Part shown: piece after piece, positions 26,601-37,737 of the stretch | How positions within the stretch are numbered: the first letter of the stretch is position 1 | Layout: each line of letters opens with the position of its first letter | Origin: Porodaedalea pini | Taxonomy: Eukaryota > Basidiomycota > Agaricomycetes > Hymenochaetales > Hymenochaetaceae | Direction: 5' to 3' | NCBI GenBank assembly: GCA_002794775.1 | Contig: NBAY01000001.1 | Coordinates: 2,852,001-2,916,000 of the forward strand | Length of the DNA: 64,000 bases | Program-made: the position numbers and the translations under genes | The notes under the pieces: model-generated | What the model was told of the DNA's origin: nothing | The model's input: only the letters and a program-made list of their open reading frames with translations | Database searches by the model: none

Positions 26601-28219
26601 GGTAAGAAGGGCATGCTTGGTCGAATGAAGTCTCGGCTGATTGTATCACTCCTAGTTTTTACGAACACTGCTGGAGACTTCGTTCTGCGGAACTCGCTTG
26701 TCGAGCTGACGATCAGCGACGGCCGTATTACGAGTCTCGTCGACAAGCAGATTGGGTACGTATCATATAAGGTCAATTTAAATTCCTATTCACCACTCCT
26801 TTCATTAGGCGCGAGCTCATCGTGCAGGGCGAGTCTGGTGGTATGGTCATCTTTGAGGACAGGCCTGGTTACTGGGATGCATGGGGTGAGTACCTTTTGC
26901 ATCTCTTAGACTCTGGAACGATCTGACAGGTAAATAGATGTTGAAATCCATCACTTGGAGAAACCTACGCCCCTGAAGTTCTCAGACGTCAAGGTTGTTG
27001 CGAGGGGACCTCTAAGGGCGTCCGTGAGCGCCGCGGTGAAGTTCGGGAAGAGCACTGCCAACGTGACTGTAGGTCGTTCACTGATTTATGTATACCGCGG
27101 ATGGCTCACCCAATGTTTCAGATCTCGCTGGATGCTGTCGCTGGTGAGTAGTCGGTTCTTGCAATGATTCGATCTAATTGTATGCTATTCTAGCCTCTGT
27201 CGCGCCAAATTCTCGGCCGTACTTCCGCTTTGACGCTCAGGTCGACTGGCACGAACGTCATCAATTCTTGAAGTGTAAGGGTTTTCACGACATTGCGGGA
27301 CTCAGCTCATCTACTTCGCTTTTAGTTGAGCTGCCATTGGACATTCACTCGGATAACGCGACGTATGAAACGCAATTTGGATTCGTCCAGCGGCCGACGC
27401 ACAAGAACACGACCTGGGACGCTGCGAAGTTTGAAGTGTGCGGTCTTAAGGTGCGCTTCGTTATCATTTTCAGGTAGTAAATAGCTATCTCACATCGTCC
27501 GCTGAAGTACGCGGACCTGAGCGAGTACGGGTACGGTGTTGCCATCCTTTCTGAGTCGAAGTACGGATTTGCGTGCACCGGAAACATTCTGCGCATATCG
27601 CTGCTTCGTGGGGCAACTGCGCCGGACGCGGAGCAGGACCAAGGTCAACATGAGTTCTCTTGGGCCGTACTGCCCCATGCTGGCCATTTCTTGCAATCCG
27701 ACGTTCCTCAAGCCGCATACCTCTTCAACTCGCCTCTGCATGGTACCTAGAGATTTCTTCTTTCTAATACAGTCTGGGCTGACCGTTGCTGTCTCAGTGC
27801 GCTATGTACCTGTGGATGTGCTATCGAAGGCTGGGTCGTCCTTACAAAAGGCGCCTTTCAGCATCCGTGGCGCTCCGAATGTGATTCTTGAGACAGTGAA
27901 GCGGGGCGAAGACGATGTCTTTGGTACCCCCAAAAATGGCACAGACAGCAAGAAGCCGAAGACAATTGTACTACGTATATATGAAGCGCTCGGCGGGCAC
28001 GCGCAAGCCTTCCTGCGCGTCTCTGGGGCGTTGCGCGTCGCAAAGGCGTACGAAGCCAACATTCTGGAGGACGAGCTCGCGGAGCTGCGCGTCTTCCGCG
28101 CGTTCGAAGATGCCAGCGGTGACGATGTCGAGATCAAGCTGGACTTCCGCGGATTCGAAGTGAAGACGGTGAAGCTCGTGCTCGGGAACGATGGTGTCCC
28201 GGGCGCGGAGGAAGAGTGA
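23695..28219 (+). CDS. AMS1: Alpha-mannosidase, glycoside hydrolase family 38 (vacuolar Ams1-like)
   Basis: A retaining exo-alpha-mannosidase that trims free and glycoprotein-derived mannosyl glycans, in yeast inside the vacuole. The protein starts [13 protein letters not shown] and soon reads [19 protein letters not shown], close to fungal Ams1 N-termini. The zinc-site motif is [14 protein letters not shown]. The catalytic nucleophile region is [31 protein letters not shown], the helical-domain motif CQFHDVLPGSCI and, late, [13 protein letters not shown] all follow in the expected order. The last exon ends [10 protein letters not shown]. About 13 introns are inferred. One of 53 bp after the codons LLRDVE is needed because the direct reading hits a stop near 25937. 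Length is about 1,060-1,100 residues, normal for the family, and I see no signal peptide, as expected for Ams1. A broken inverted copy of about 400 bp of this gene lies at 33592-33996. Confidence 0.96.
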
Positions 28220-28956
28220 GTACAGTGCTGTCTGATACAGGATTATTCTATGTGATGGCTGAATTGCTTGTGCTCTTTGTGCTTGTAGTAGGGCGCCACG
28301 GAAAGACGACTGGGTCAGTCTTTGAGGGTACGATGGATTCAGACGGACTGCTATTTTTCCAATTGTAGTCTGTACAACATATACTATGAATGCGAAACCT
28401 GGGTATGACAGAGCGTGATGTTGAGTGCTTGATTGCTTTCTTGACGACGCAAGTCCGGTTTGTGCATAGCTGGATGGGTTGAACAGTGTACAATAGCAGG
28501 ACTCCTGGTAATTTCAATTGAGGCCTGTCTAGAAGGGGGTGGGGGTTACGAATTGACCCACGCCTTCAAGCAAAATTTTCGAAAAATTATCCGGAAAAAA
28601 TCTCAGGCTTCAAGGGCAAAAGTTATCCACATTTGGCCCAAGCGTCCTGCAATACGTGATTCTCGCCTTTACAAATACATCATCGGTATTTAAAGCTCGA
28701 CTCTGAACAGTTTCTCAGACACGTCATCCATGACGTGAGAATTAGACAAGATCTATTTGTTTTCTACCATTGTACCAAGGCGAGGCGAGCAGTGAGTGCG
28801 TATTGGTTACAATTTGTACATAAATGAGCTACACTACGATTACAAGCAAATGCGTATGTTGATCGCGAAGATGGGAGACCAAAAGCCGAGGAAAACGTGT
28901 ATAATCAGACCAAGAGATAGCAAGAGAAGAAAACGCGCGACTGTAGAAGATACTGT
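28220..28956. other. Intergenic between convergent genes, no gene seen
   Basis: The 3' flanks of the mannosidase gene (plus) and the small membrane protein (minus). The stretch 28540-28640 is A-rich with short inverted motifs (for example AAAATTTTCGAAAAATT), possibly a repeat remnant. No target duplication was recognised. Confidence 0.45.
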
Positions 28957-29625
28957 TTAGACTGTCGCACCAGGCCCAGCGCCTCCAACGGGCGCACCGG
29001 CGCCCGTAACCTTCTCGCGACCATACCCAGCACCAGCACCGTTGTTGTATCCCGCTCCAGAAGAGCCAACAGCATTCCGCGCAGCATACTCCATCGCCGC
29101 CAATATTTTTGCAAGCGTCAGAAGGCCAAAGGCGACCCAGGCGAGCGCGACGATGGTGGTGAGGATGTGGCCCTGCTTGCCGAAACCGGCGGCGGCGCGC
29201 GTGGGCCAGTGGTTTGTCGCTATCGCTGCGCCGACGAGCCACATGAGCCAGAGGATGAGGTTGCCGGAGGTCTCGCCGTGGAGGAAGCCGAGGCGCGAGC
29301 CGCCGCCGCCGCCGCGCCCACCGGTCGCGGTGCCTGTGTTTGTTCCGCCTGTGTTGGCAGCGCTGCGGTGGAAGAGGAGGGTGAGGGGCACCCAGAGCAG
29401 GGTGAGGATGGAGGTGACGAGCAGCTCGACGACGATTCGTTCTGTGCGCTGACGAGTTAGTGCTGAGTTCTAAGGAGAGGAAAGAACAGACTGACCGTGC
29501 GTGCGGAAGGTGCTGCGCGTGTAGTGGATTCGGAAGGCGGTGAGGCCAAGCTCCGCGACGGAGACCGCCCAGAGGAGGCTGTAGAGCAGCCGACGGTGCG
29601 GAACGTAGGACACGCGGTGCACCAT
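28957..29625 (-). CDS. Small four-span membrane protein, MARVEL-like
   Basis: The start is set at 29625 (MVHRVSYVPHRRLLYSLL), which opens a first exon ending FRTH with a split codon. The second exon begins RIVVELLVTSILTLLW, and an acceptor CGCACAG|AA restores the phase. Four hydrophobic helices are visible: LLYSLLWAVSVAELGLTAF, VVELLVTSILTLLWVPLTLL, LILWLMWLVGAAIA and ILTTIVALAWVAFGLLTLAKI. Between helices two and three is a Gly/Thr-rich loop, and the C-terminus is Gly/Ala-rich. Four helices with charged residues in the first one and a total length near 210 residues resemble fungal MARVEL-domain proteins, which are membrane-organising proteins of the plasma membrane or endocytic sites. I assign that only by shape. 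Confidence 0.72.
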
Positions 29626-30720
29626 TGGATTGAGTTTTTCGAGATATGAAGAGGATGTGCGAAGAGCGAAGGGGGATGTGAAGGAAGAGCGAGGTCTGGA
29701 GGCAGCGTTATATAGTTCCCCTCAGTAGGCCCCACATAAGGAGGACATTTCTACGGATGACGCCATGATGCGTCGTCGTGGATGCACGCTTCACTAGTGC
29801 TCTAACTTCCAAGCAAATCAATATATTAATACCACCTTCTGCGAGGAAAATGGGTTTTCCTTGAAAAGACGCACCACTGTACCATGACCGCACTAGTGCC
29901 CGTTATCGCCATCGAAAGGGCGCCGACTGACGTCGTATGCGATTCTGCAGACGTATGAGGGCGGAGTTACGACTAAATGGAGAGGAGAGAAACACAAATG
30001 ACGAGGCATCGCTCCTAACCGCAAGTCCCGTGACCTCGACGCGACGCGTAACACGCCGTAACATCTCCGGCAACAGCGTCACGGACAGAGCTTGATCCTG
30101 GTCTAATCGAAAGCCTGTCCGTTTCTAACTTCATGTTTCCTCTATGTCCGGTGCGGAGTCCTAGCTGACGCGTTTCCACTGAACTCTGCTCAGGCATCAA
30201 ATACGAACTGTCAGTTGTTATGGAATAGGCCTTCAGGTGCTGCGAATCCCAGGTGCCCCCATTTGCAACGCTAGGACTGAGGTACTTCGTTTCCGACCTT
30301 GCGCCGGACATGCATTCGTTCCTGAGAATGTGCATGTCCTAGTGTGTGTGCTGTGCACGATGGCAACTACTGCTTTTCGCCTCACAACTTCCGATGCTGA
30401 AAGTTTACCGGTCCGACGAAGGAATTCATTATCCGTGTACGGGATAGCATGGAAGACAACGTCAAATTCAATGGATTACATGTCCAGGTGCTTGGACTTT
30501 ACAATAGTGCTCGACATCTTGGGTTATCTTCAGCACTAACATGGCGAACGCATGATCCTTCCGGGTCCTTTGTACAGCTTTGAATGATACAAGAAAACTG
30601 CCGATTTCGATACCTTCCATGTGTCGCTTATTTATCAATTTCAATTTATGCTTATATAGTGGGCGTCCTGGTCGACTACTCGGTATCTCCTGTGTCCATT
30701 GGGGCTTCTGCTATTGCACC
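29626..30720. other. Intergenic upstream of the P450 gene
   Basis: Divergent upstream region of the small membrane protein and the P450. It holds the left copy of a short direct repeat (29975-30049). Only shadow-type frames are otherwise present. A TATATA-like motif lies near 29710 and ctTATATAgtg near 30653. Confidence 0.5.
29975..30049 (+). repeat. Direct repeat flanking the P450 gene, left copy
   Basis: This runs from AAATGGAGAG to a nearly exact 3' part ending GACGCGACGCGT. It matches 33451-33538 in the same orientation with small gaps in the first half and about 35 well-conserved bases at the end. No inverted ends or target duplication were found, so the class of repeat is unknown. Confidence 0.7.
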
Positions 30721-33019
30721 ATGCTAGACTATCTCCCTGACGTTTCTGCTCTTATCTGTGCTCTGGTTTGCCTGCGCCTGCTTCACGCGTGGCACAGAAA
30801 TCGCAGTAGACCACCCTTTCCACCTGGCCCAAAGGGACTGCCACTCATAGGCAACATCCTTGATATGCCAGAGGCAGAGGAATGGGAGGCAGCGCGAAAA
30901 TGGGGAGAAAAATACGGTGGGGGCTATCAAATACATTTCTGTTTCTGCGTGCTTGACTCAGATTTTAATGCCAAAGGTCCTGTGGTTTATGTCAGGAACC
31001 TCGGAACGTCTTACATTTTCTTAAATTCGTACCAGTCGGCGGTCGACTTGTTCGAAAAACGCGGGTCCAATTATTCATCGCGGCCTACGAACGTCATGAT
31101 CGACCTGTATGTACCATCTCAGCCTTGGTCCTCCGACGTAGTAACAGATTTCCCATTCCTGTTTTTTATTCAGCGAAGATTGGGGTTGGCTCCTAGGGGT
31201 TATGCCTTATGGGGATGAGCTTAGAAGGTCAAGGCAACTGTTGCACCGCTTCTTTCAGCCTGCTGCCGTAGGTGACTACACCGAACTTCAGACGCAATCA
31301 ACACATAGGATGCTTCAAAGGCTTTTGAAGACTCCTGATAAGTATTTTGAGCTCGTTCGACAGTACGTCGTTTTATATCCAAAATTCAAGACTTCAGCTT
31401 CTCACTGAATTGCAGCTCAGCGGGCGAAATGATTTTAATGATATCTCATGGCTATAAAGGTATTAAGTCACTTTCCTCACCCCCTGCCCATTTTCCTCCG
31501 TTCTGAAATGACCAAAAGTAAATTAATTGGTATGCAGTTGCGGAGAAAGACGACCCGTATGTTGCACTCGCAGAGAGAGGTCTGCAGGCCTTTACCGAGG
31601 CCTCGGGATTCTTCCTCGTGAATGCATTTCCCTGGTTGCGATACTTGCCGGCCTGGTTCCCCGGTGCTGGATTCCACAAGATTGCCAGAGAAGGCTACAG
31701 GCACTCGGTGGCTATGTATCATGAACCCCATAAGCTGGCGAAGGAGAAGTTTGTAAGTCTCGTTGTGAGAAGTAGGACATCTTGAACTAATGCGCTAGCG
31801 TCCTTCGTAGTTGGATGGGACGGCTGTACCTTCGATGAGCAGCAAGCTCCTCGAAGCGAAGTTGGCAGATGACGAAGTCATTACGGATGAGGCGCTGATT
31901 GCTAAAATCACGGGAGCTGCATACGCAGGTCAGTCTTCACAGTATTCGTCCAATGTACTCTGATGTCTGAAGTTGGTACCATTAAGCTGGAGCTGATACG
32001 GTAATTAAAACCAGATCAATTACAGCCTTCTGATATTGACATCCAACACAGACCGTATCTGCGATGCTGACATTCTTTCTCGCCATGCTGCTGTATCCTG
32101 ATGTTCAACGACGTGCGCAAGCCGAGCTTAACGAAGTAATAGGGGAAAATGCTCTTCCAACATTCGATGATCGTCCAAACATGCCATATATTGAAGCGAT
32201 TGTTAAGGAAGCTCTTCGGTATGTGACAGGGGCAAGCAAGACCCGGCTACATTCATTGACGCATCAATGTCGTTAGATGGCAAGCTGCTGCACCACTTGG
32301 TGAGTATGTTCCCTATAGCTATGGTTGAGACTAGTATAGAAAAGACTCGGCGCAGCTTTAGCGCATACAGTAGATGAGGATGATGAATATAACGGCTACT
32401 TCGTACCTGCCGGCGCAACTGTTCTTTCCAATATCTGGTCAGTAACACCTTAATTTTATGGTCCATCATAGGATACTAATTAAATTTACTTGATCTCGTA
32501 TAGGGCAATGATGAGAGATCCCAAAGAGTATCCTGAGCCAGACCACTTTATTCCTGAGCGGTGGCTACCGGCAGAAGGGAAAGAGCCTCCTCTGGATGTA
32601 CACGAGATAGCATTCGGAATCGGCAGACGGTGAAATCATCATCTGTATAACTCAATATTACTTGCTCATTTCGCCGATAGGATCTGTCCAGGTCGGCACT
32701 TCGCGGATAACCCGGTAAGTCGTCGTACAGCTGAACATTTGTTGTTGATGGTCTGATATGGTTGTGCAGATCTTCATAGGCATCGCATCTATTCTCGCGG
32801 CGTTCAACATCACGAAAGCACTCGATGAGAACGGGGAACCGATTACTCCAGAAACTGACTATACTCCAAACATTCTCAGGTAATTGTAAATTTCAGCACT
32901 TGAACGAGCTGCAGTCTAATGGTATCTTTAGGCACCCGAAGCCATTCAAATACATGTTGATGCCTCGCTCCGACAAGATGGCGCCTCTTGTTCAACTTGC
33001 GGACGAAACTGCTAAGTAG
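30721..33019 (+). CDS. Cytochrome P450 monooxygenase (class E, CYP51-independent secondary metabolism type)
   Basis: A membrane-anchored haem monooxygenase. The N-terminal anchor MLDYLPDVSALICALVCLRL is followed by the Pro-rich hinge PPFPPGPKGLPLIGN. The I-helix motif AGADTT is split by an intron near 32020. ExxR is in EALR, the PERF-like motif in FIPERWLP, and the haem ligand in FGIGRRICPGRHFA. The protein ends LADETAK, stop at 33017-33019. About eleven introns of usual size all join in phase, so the gene looks intact. The style resembles the Agaricomycete families often annotated as O-methylsterigmatocystin oxidoreductase-like, but the substrate cannot be read from the sequence. No other biosynthetic gene is adjacent: its neighbours are a small membrane protein and an MFS transporter, which could export a product but is 2.8 kb away. 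Confidence 0.95.
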
Positions 33020-33450
33020 TTTGACTTTCTGAAGACTTCCAATACCTCAATGTCAGTTGTTCCGGAGTATTATGTCCAAAGTCATTATTTTGCTTCGACT
33101 GAATTTCTGTACGAACAGTCACGGTCCCCAAGGGTGCATGCATGTGTATCACGTTTTGCCCTCAAAAACAAGAAACTCCATTCTCAAAGTAAACACAATT
33201 TATGCTGCATTTTACTGAATTATACTAGTGTGCCTGCAAGTACCAACCGAAGTCCCGATGAAGCCAGGACTTCGCTTCGAAATGCAGTGCTCAGATCTAT
33301 CCTGACTTCACTTAGCCGGACTTGTTTTTTTTTTAAAATGGAAAGCTCAGATCAACCCTAGCTTGTGAATGCGTGAACCACCTATCACCGTTAAAGGGGC
33401 GCCCACGGAGTTATGCGGGTGACCTTTACGCCGAGACTTGCGGTAAAGCC
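33020..33450. other. 3' flank of the P450 gene, no gene seen
   Basis: A non-coding stretch between the P450 stop and the right copy of the direct repeat. It contains a run of T near 33330 and nothing else recognisable. Confidence 0.5.
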
Positions 33451-33538
33451 AAATGGAGAGAACATCGTTCGATCGTTGCAACACGAATGACGAGACGGCG
33501 CTCCCAATCGCAGGTCCCGTGACCTCGACGCGACGCGT
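33451..33538 (+). repeat. Direct repeat flanking the P450 gene, right copy
   Basis: This matches 29975-30049 in the same orientation, ending in the same CCGTGACCTCGACGCGACGCG core. It lies about 50 bp from the edge of the truncated mannosidase copy, which suggests the repeat and the duplication share a rearrangement history. Confidence 0.7.
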
Positions 33539-33591
33539 CATTTTCACTTTCTTTTCCTGGGCCAACTGCATCACCTTCGCCTTCGGAGTCA

Positions 33592-33996
33592 CTTGTGTTG
33601 CTGCGCCTGGCTCGCCGCGAAGCGATGTTCCGGGTAACGTGCCATGAGCTCAATCTGTGTCGACCTAACTTATGCATTTACTGTTCGAGATAAATGTCAA
33701 ATACTACCAGCCTCGAGCATTTTTTTGTTGCGTAATGCGGGATGGCCAGAGCCATACCGTATCAATATGGCAGTGACCGATGCCCCAGATGTCAGACTTG
33801 GACCCCGTCGCCGGCGTGGATGTCTGCACCCTTCGCCTGCCAGCCCTCTCTGAGCACGTCCTCCGCCAGCTTACGTGCGCGTGTGATGCTGGCTGGATCT
33901 CCAGCGTCGAACGCGTTCATGATCGCGTTTCCGCTTGATATTGCCTTGTTCCGTAGCACAGTGTTCCCAGGTAGTGCACCTACGATCTCACGCAGC
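33592..33996 (-). pseudogene. Inverted, truncated copy of the GH38 alpha-mannosidase gene
   Basis: Read on the minus strand, this stretch follows 24458 to about 24870 of the intact gene, from the LREIAG... region through the zinc-site motif to [14 protein letters not shown]. It includes the intron between those exons (here about 33650-33700), so it arose by DNA duplication, not reverse transcription. It is broken in several ways. Both ends stop inside exons. One extra base lies before the zinc motif (GGCGACGGGGTCC against GGCGATGTGTCC). The zinc motif itself reads DTVWLWPSR instead of DTAWLWPFR. It cannot encode an enzyme. It could in principle give antisense RNA to the parent if transcribed on plus. 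Confidence 0.93.
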
Positions 33997-35386
33997 CTAA
34001 CTTTTGAGAGTATTGTTCTAGACGATGGAAATAGGAAAGCATGAAGACGGGAGATTGTGTCCTATAGCTCAATTGGAGACGTGCGTTTCTCCGTGGGGAT
34101 GAAATTACATGCACAAGTTGAACGTTCTAGTTCCATGATAAAAAATGACCAGAAAAAACAAATTTATTCGAAGATAGTTACATATAATATTACTTTGATT
34201 GTCCCAGTGGTATGCAATTGAGCAGTGCTTTCTACACAGCAGAGCAAGTATGACACGATCGGCGTCCGCCCCACGTATATCAAGAAGAGTAACAGCACTG
34301 TCGAATCCAGCGTGTAGCTCTCTCAGGTGTCATGCAGCTTGCGATCTCAAGCAGAGAATCCATCAACTCATCTTCATTTCCCTGGTCCATATAAAGATTG
34401 TCGATATAGGCAAGGAAGACGCACATCTGATGCACAGCCTCCTCCTTCAGCGAAGGTGAAACATGTCTGCGGTTTAAGAGCACGTCTCCTGAGAGTTCGC
34501 TAAGGCCGACCCTCGGTCGCCGTCGACGTTAGACTCAAAGGCTGTTCGTCGTCGTCGTCGTCGTCGTCTTGAGGTAGCAGCTGGGGTGTGAGAGCATATG
34601 CCATTTTGGAAGGTCTGTAAGGAATTCGAGCTCGATGGACATCCTACATGTCATTTCTCACTGTGTTCCCGCGAAATCCTGGAGGCCCTCGTAAGTCGCA
34701 GCAGTGAAGTCCCGAAGTCCTTTATAGATCAAATAGTGCACTCCTAGTCAGCTCAGACTTCTGTTTCACTGGCAAAACTCGGACTTGATGCATGCCTCTA
34801 AAGTTATGGAGGTCCAGTCAGAGGTATTAGAAAGTTTCGCCCTTGATCTTTGGAGAGAGTTTCATGATGTATAAAGTTCAAGCTCATGCTGTGAGATTAT
34901 AGAGTAAGACCTCAAAGACAAGAAATATTCCGAAAGAAAGAGACAGACATTATAAGCAAGACCTTGGAATCCGATCACAATGCAGATGAAGTCCGCATAC
35001 ATAGCACAGAAAAGGCAGGGAAGTCGCATTTTGACTCGCAAAAAATAGATCTTCTTGACAGGAACCGTAATTACTTGAAGCCGTGCATCATTGACATTTC
35101 GACTGATCAAACGGATCCAGTTACTCGTGAGCAGGAGGTCTGAATTCCAAACAAGTTCATGTAGTCCATGTGTTGTAGTATCGTGCAGTTAACAAAGCTT
35201 AAACCTAGGACGACGAGAGTGAACTGCAGAAATTGAGGCGGCAGTCACGCAGCCTTTACGTAATGGGATTATCACATGACCTTATCCACATGCTCACTGT
35301 ATCCCCACCGCTAGCCATTTTCTTTCTACAAAACATACAGGAAAAATAAATTTATTCTATAGCATTGCAGGAAAAAAAATGGAGAG
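33997..35386. other. Intergenic, no supported gene
   Basis: This holds a TCG microsatellite (34546-34568) and two minus frames (34483-34280, 67 codons; 35110-34862, 82 codons, partly hydrophobic) that I cannot assign. The 34070-34150 stretch contains an A-box-like TAGCTCAATTGG, but no tRNA fold could be built. Confidence 0.45.
34546..34568 (+). repeat. TCG trinucleotide microsatellite
   Basis: Nearly eight uninterrupted TCG units, in sequence with no supported gene. Confidence 0.9.
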
Positions 35387-35651
35387 TACAGGTGGATTTC
35401 CAAAAGTTACGGGACGGCCAAATTTGAAAAAGGCAACTTTTCTTCAACCACGAAATTCCTTCATTTTGACTTTATAGAAAATTCAAGGGAAACGAAAGGA
35501 TGCAACAGTACGTTTGAACAAATAAAATAGATGTGTTCTGTAAATGTGCAAGGCTAGAGGGCAGGGGAAAACGATGCATACGGGATGGATCAGGCGGACG
35601 TGAATCAGCTTCCCCTTTCGGCCGATCCGTAACTTTTAGAATTCACCTGTA
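35387..35651. mobile_element. TA-flanked MITE, Tc1/mariner-like
   Basis: The element is 35389-35649 (261 bp). Inverted ends begin CAGGTGGATTTCCAAAAG on the left and, read inward from the right, CAGGTGAATTCTAAAAG, and both continue GTTACGG. TA dinucleotides flank both sides (35387-35388, 35650-35651), the hallmark of Tc1/mariner insertion. There is no coding capacity. The right end is 123 bp upstream of the start codon of the MFS transporter. The TIR differences (a few mismatches in about 25 bp) suggest an older insertion than the hAT elements. Confidence 0.8.
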
Positions 35652-35774
35652 GTCAGCATAGTCAGCCTCCACTCATGTGCACCGACAATGATCATTAATC
35701 CGTGTCCGCTCTCCGTCGGGCTGATGCTATCGGACGCTTTTAAAAGCAATAAACCTCGATCCTAGCTTATCAGA

Positions 35775-37737
35775 ATGGCAGTACAGAACGGAACAAAGAT
35801 ACTACTGCCAGACAGCGACGTCTCTACGATTGTGAACGGTAGTTCCAATGTCGGTATGAATGGCGGGAAGCTGGAGAACGTAGAGAACGGTGTCCATGCG
35901 CAAGACAGCGTAGTGCAAGAGAAAGGGAAGACAATATTGGCTGAGCTCGAGCCGGAGGACGACCCAAAGAATCTGCCCCTCCTGCGCAAATGGGTTGCGG
36001 TCATCGTCATATCCTCCGCGGCGTTTTGTACTGCATGCACATCGTCGATAGTGCGTTGCTCTCCGCTTCATTTCTGATCTCCAAAATTAACTGGTTACTG
36101 TAGGCGTCTTCTGCTGAAGCAGGTGAAGCTAGAGAGTTTCATGTTTCGAAGGAAGTAGCTATCCTCGGAATCAGTCTTTACGTTGAAGGAATGGGAATCG
36201 GTCCTCTTCTCCTAGGCCCGCTTTCCGAGTTCTATGGTCGCAATCCAGTGTATCGGACATCATACTCTTTATTCTTTATCTTCTCCTTTCCCGTCGCTTT
36301 CGCTCCGAATATTAGTAGGCCAGTTTTACTTTCTTGTCTGTTCACTGTGGGTCTGACTCTAATTCTTGTCAGCGGTCTTCTTGATCTTTCGGTTCATAAG
36401 CGGTTTCGTGAGCTCAGCATTCTTGAGCGTGGCAGGGGGAAGTGTGAGCGACCTGTTTTCAAACGATACAGTGGCTACGTGAGTGAAAGCTTCATATTTT
36501 ATAAACCGTATCCCGAAGTGTTTGCACAGTCCTATGGCCATTTATACCATTGCACCTTTTGCGGGCCCCGTACTCGGTCCTCTTATCTCAGGCTTCATCA
36601 ACCAAAACACAAACTGGCGTTGGACATACTACATGCAGATAATTTGGTCATTCGTAGAGCTTGTCGCACTGGTCCTCGTGCGTCTTAGTCGGGTTTCCGC
36701 TCTTATCTCGTGCTTAATGGTGTTTAATAGGTTGTACCCGAAACGTATGCGCCTGCTATACTGAAGAAGAAGGCTATAAGGTAAGGAGACAAGCCTCGAA
36801 CCGGATCAGTAATAAACGTCTGCTCTGCACAGAATGCGAAAATACCAGAATATAGACGTCTACACCCCTGCGGAACTAGAACACAAGGGACTGCTTCATG
36901 CGATTGCCGTTAGTTGTTACAAGCCATTTGGTAAGCCCGCGCAATCGCTCCTGACGAAGCATTGACCATTGATCCTTCACTAGAACTCCTCATTTTCGAC
37001 AGGATGGCACTTCTGCTAGACTTATGGACTGCGCTCGTCCTCGGCATCCTGTATCTTGCATTCCAGGCGTTCCCAATCATCTTCGGTGAGAAACATGGAT
37101 TCAACCTGCAGATGGTGGGCTGCAGTTTCTTGGGCATCGGAATCGGTCTTCTGCTTGGTACACTTTCACAGCCCCTTTGGAATAGGTAGGCATCAAGTGG
37201 AAAAATTGAACTAGTCCTCATCAAAGACTTTAGACACTATAAACACGAGGCAGCCAAGTACGATGGACGACCGCCGCCAGAAGTGCGTTTAGTGATAGGC
37301 ATGCCGGGTGGAATACTTGCCGCTCTCGGGCTTTTCTGGATCGCGTTCACAACGTACCGCCACGTGCACTGGATCGTGCCGATGCTGGGGTCAATACCCT
37401 TCGGGATCGGAATAAATTTTATTTTCACGGCGACATTTACGTACCTCGTCACCGCGTATCGCCCGATCGCCGCGAGCGCAATGGCGGCGAACAGCGCCCT
37501 GCGTAGCTCATTCGCGGCCGGCTTCCCGTTGTTTGCTGTGCAGATGTATGATCGTCTCGGCACGGTCGGTGCGACGGCGCTCCTCGCTGGGCTGACAGCG
37601 ATTATGGCTCCTTTGCCGTCAGTGATCAATCATACATACATATATATACGGTCAGATCTGACGTCTATGCTTGCAGCTTCATTTTCTACAAGTATGGCGC
37701 GCGCATACGTGCCAACTCCAAGTACGCGGAGGCATAG
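35775..37737 (+). CDS. MFS transporter, DHA1 type (drug/polyamine:H+ antiporter-like)
   Basis: A plasma-membrane proton-coupled exporter by family. About 75 hydrophilic N-terminal residues precede the first helix (WVAVIVISSAAFCTACTSSI). Exon two carries GMGIGPLLLGPLSEFYGRNPVY, the loop 2-3 signature of the DHA1 group. The antiporter motif C region reads FAGPVLGPLISGFI, followed by WRWTYYMQIIW. The second half has FGEKHGFNLQMVGCSFLGIGIG and the closing helices, ending IRANSKYAEA. About eight introns join in phase and no break was found. Substrate is unknown. The first exon contains a plausible MFS cytosolic tail starting MAVQNGTKILLPD, and the ATG at 35775 lies 123 bp after a small MITE. Confidence 0.93.

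Noticed and set aside
34060..34150. tRNA-like A-box (TAGCTCAATTGG)
   Set aside because: No matching T-arm, acceptor stem or anticodon arm could be built at the right spacing.
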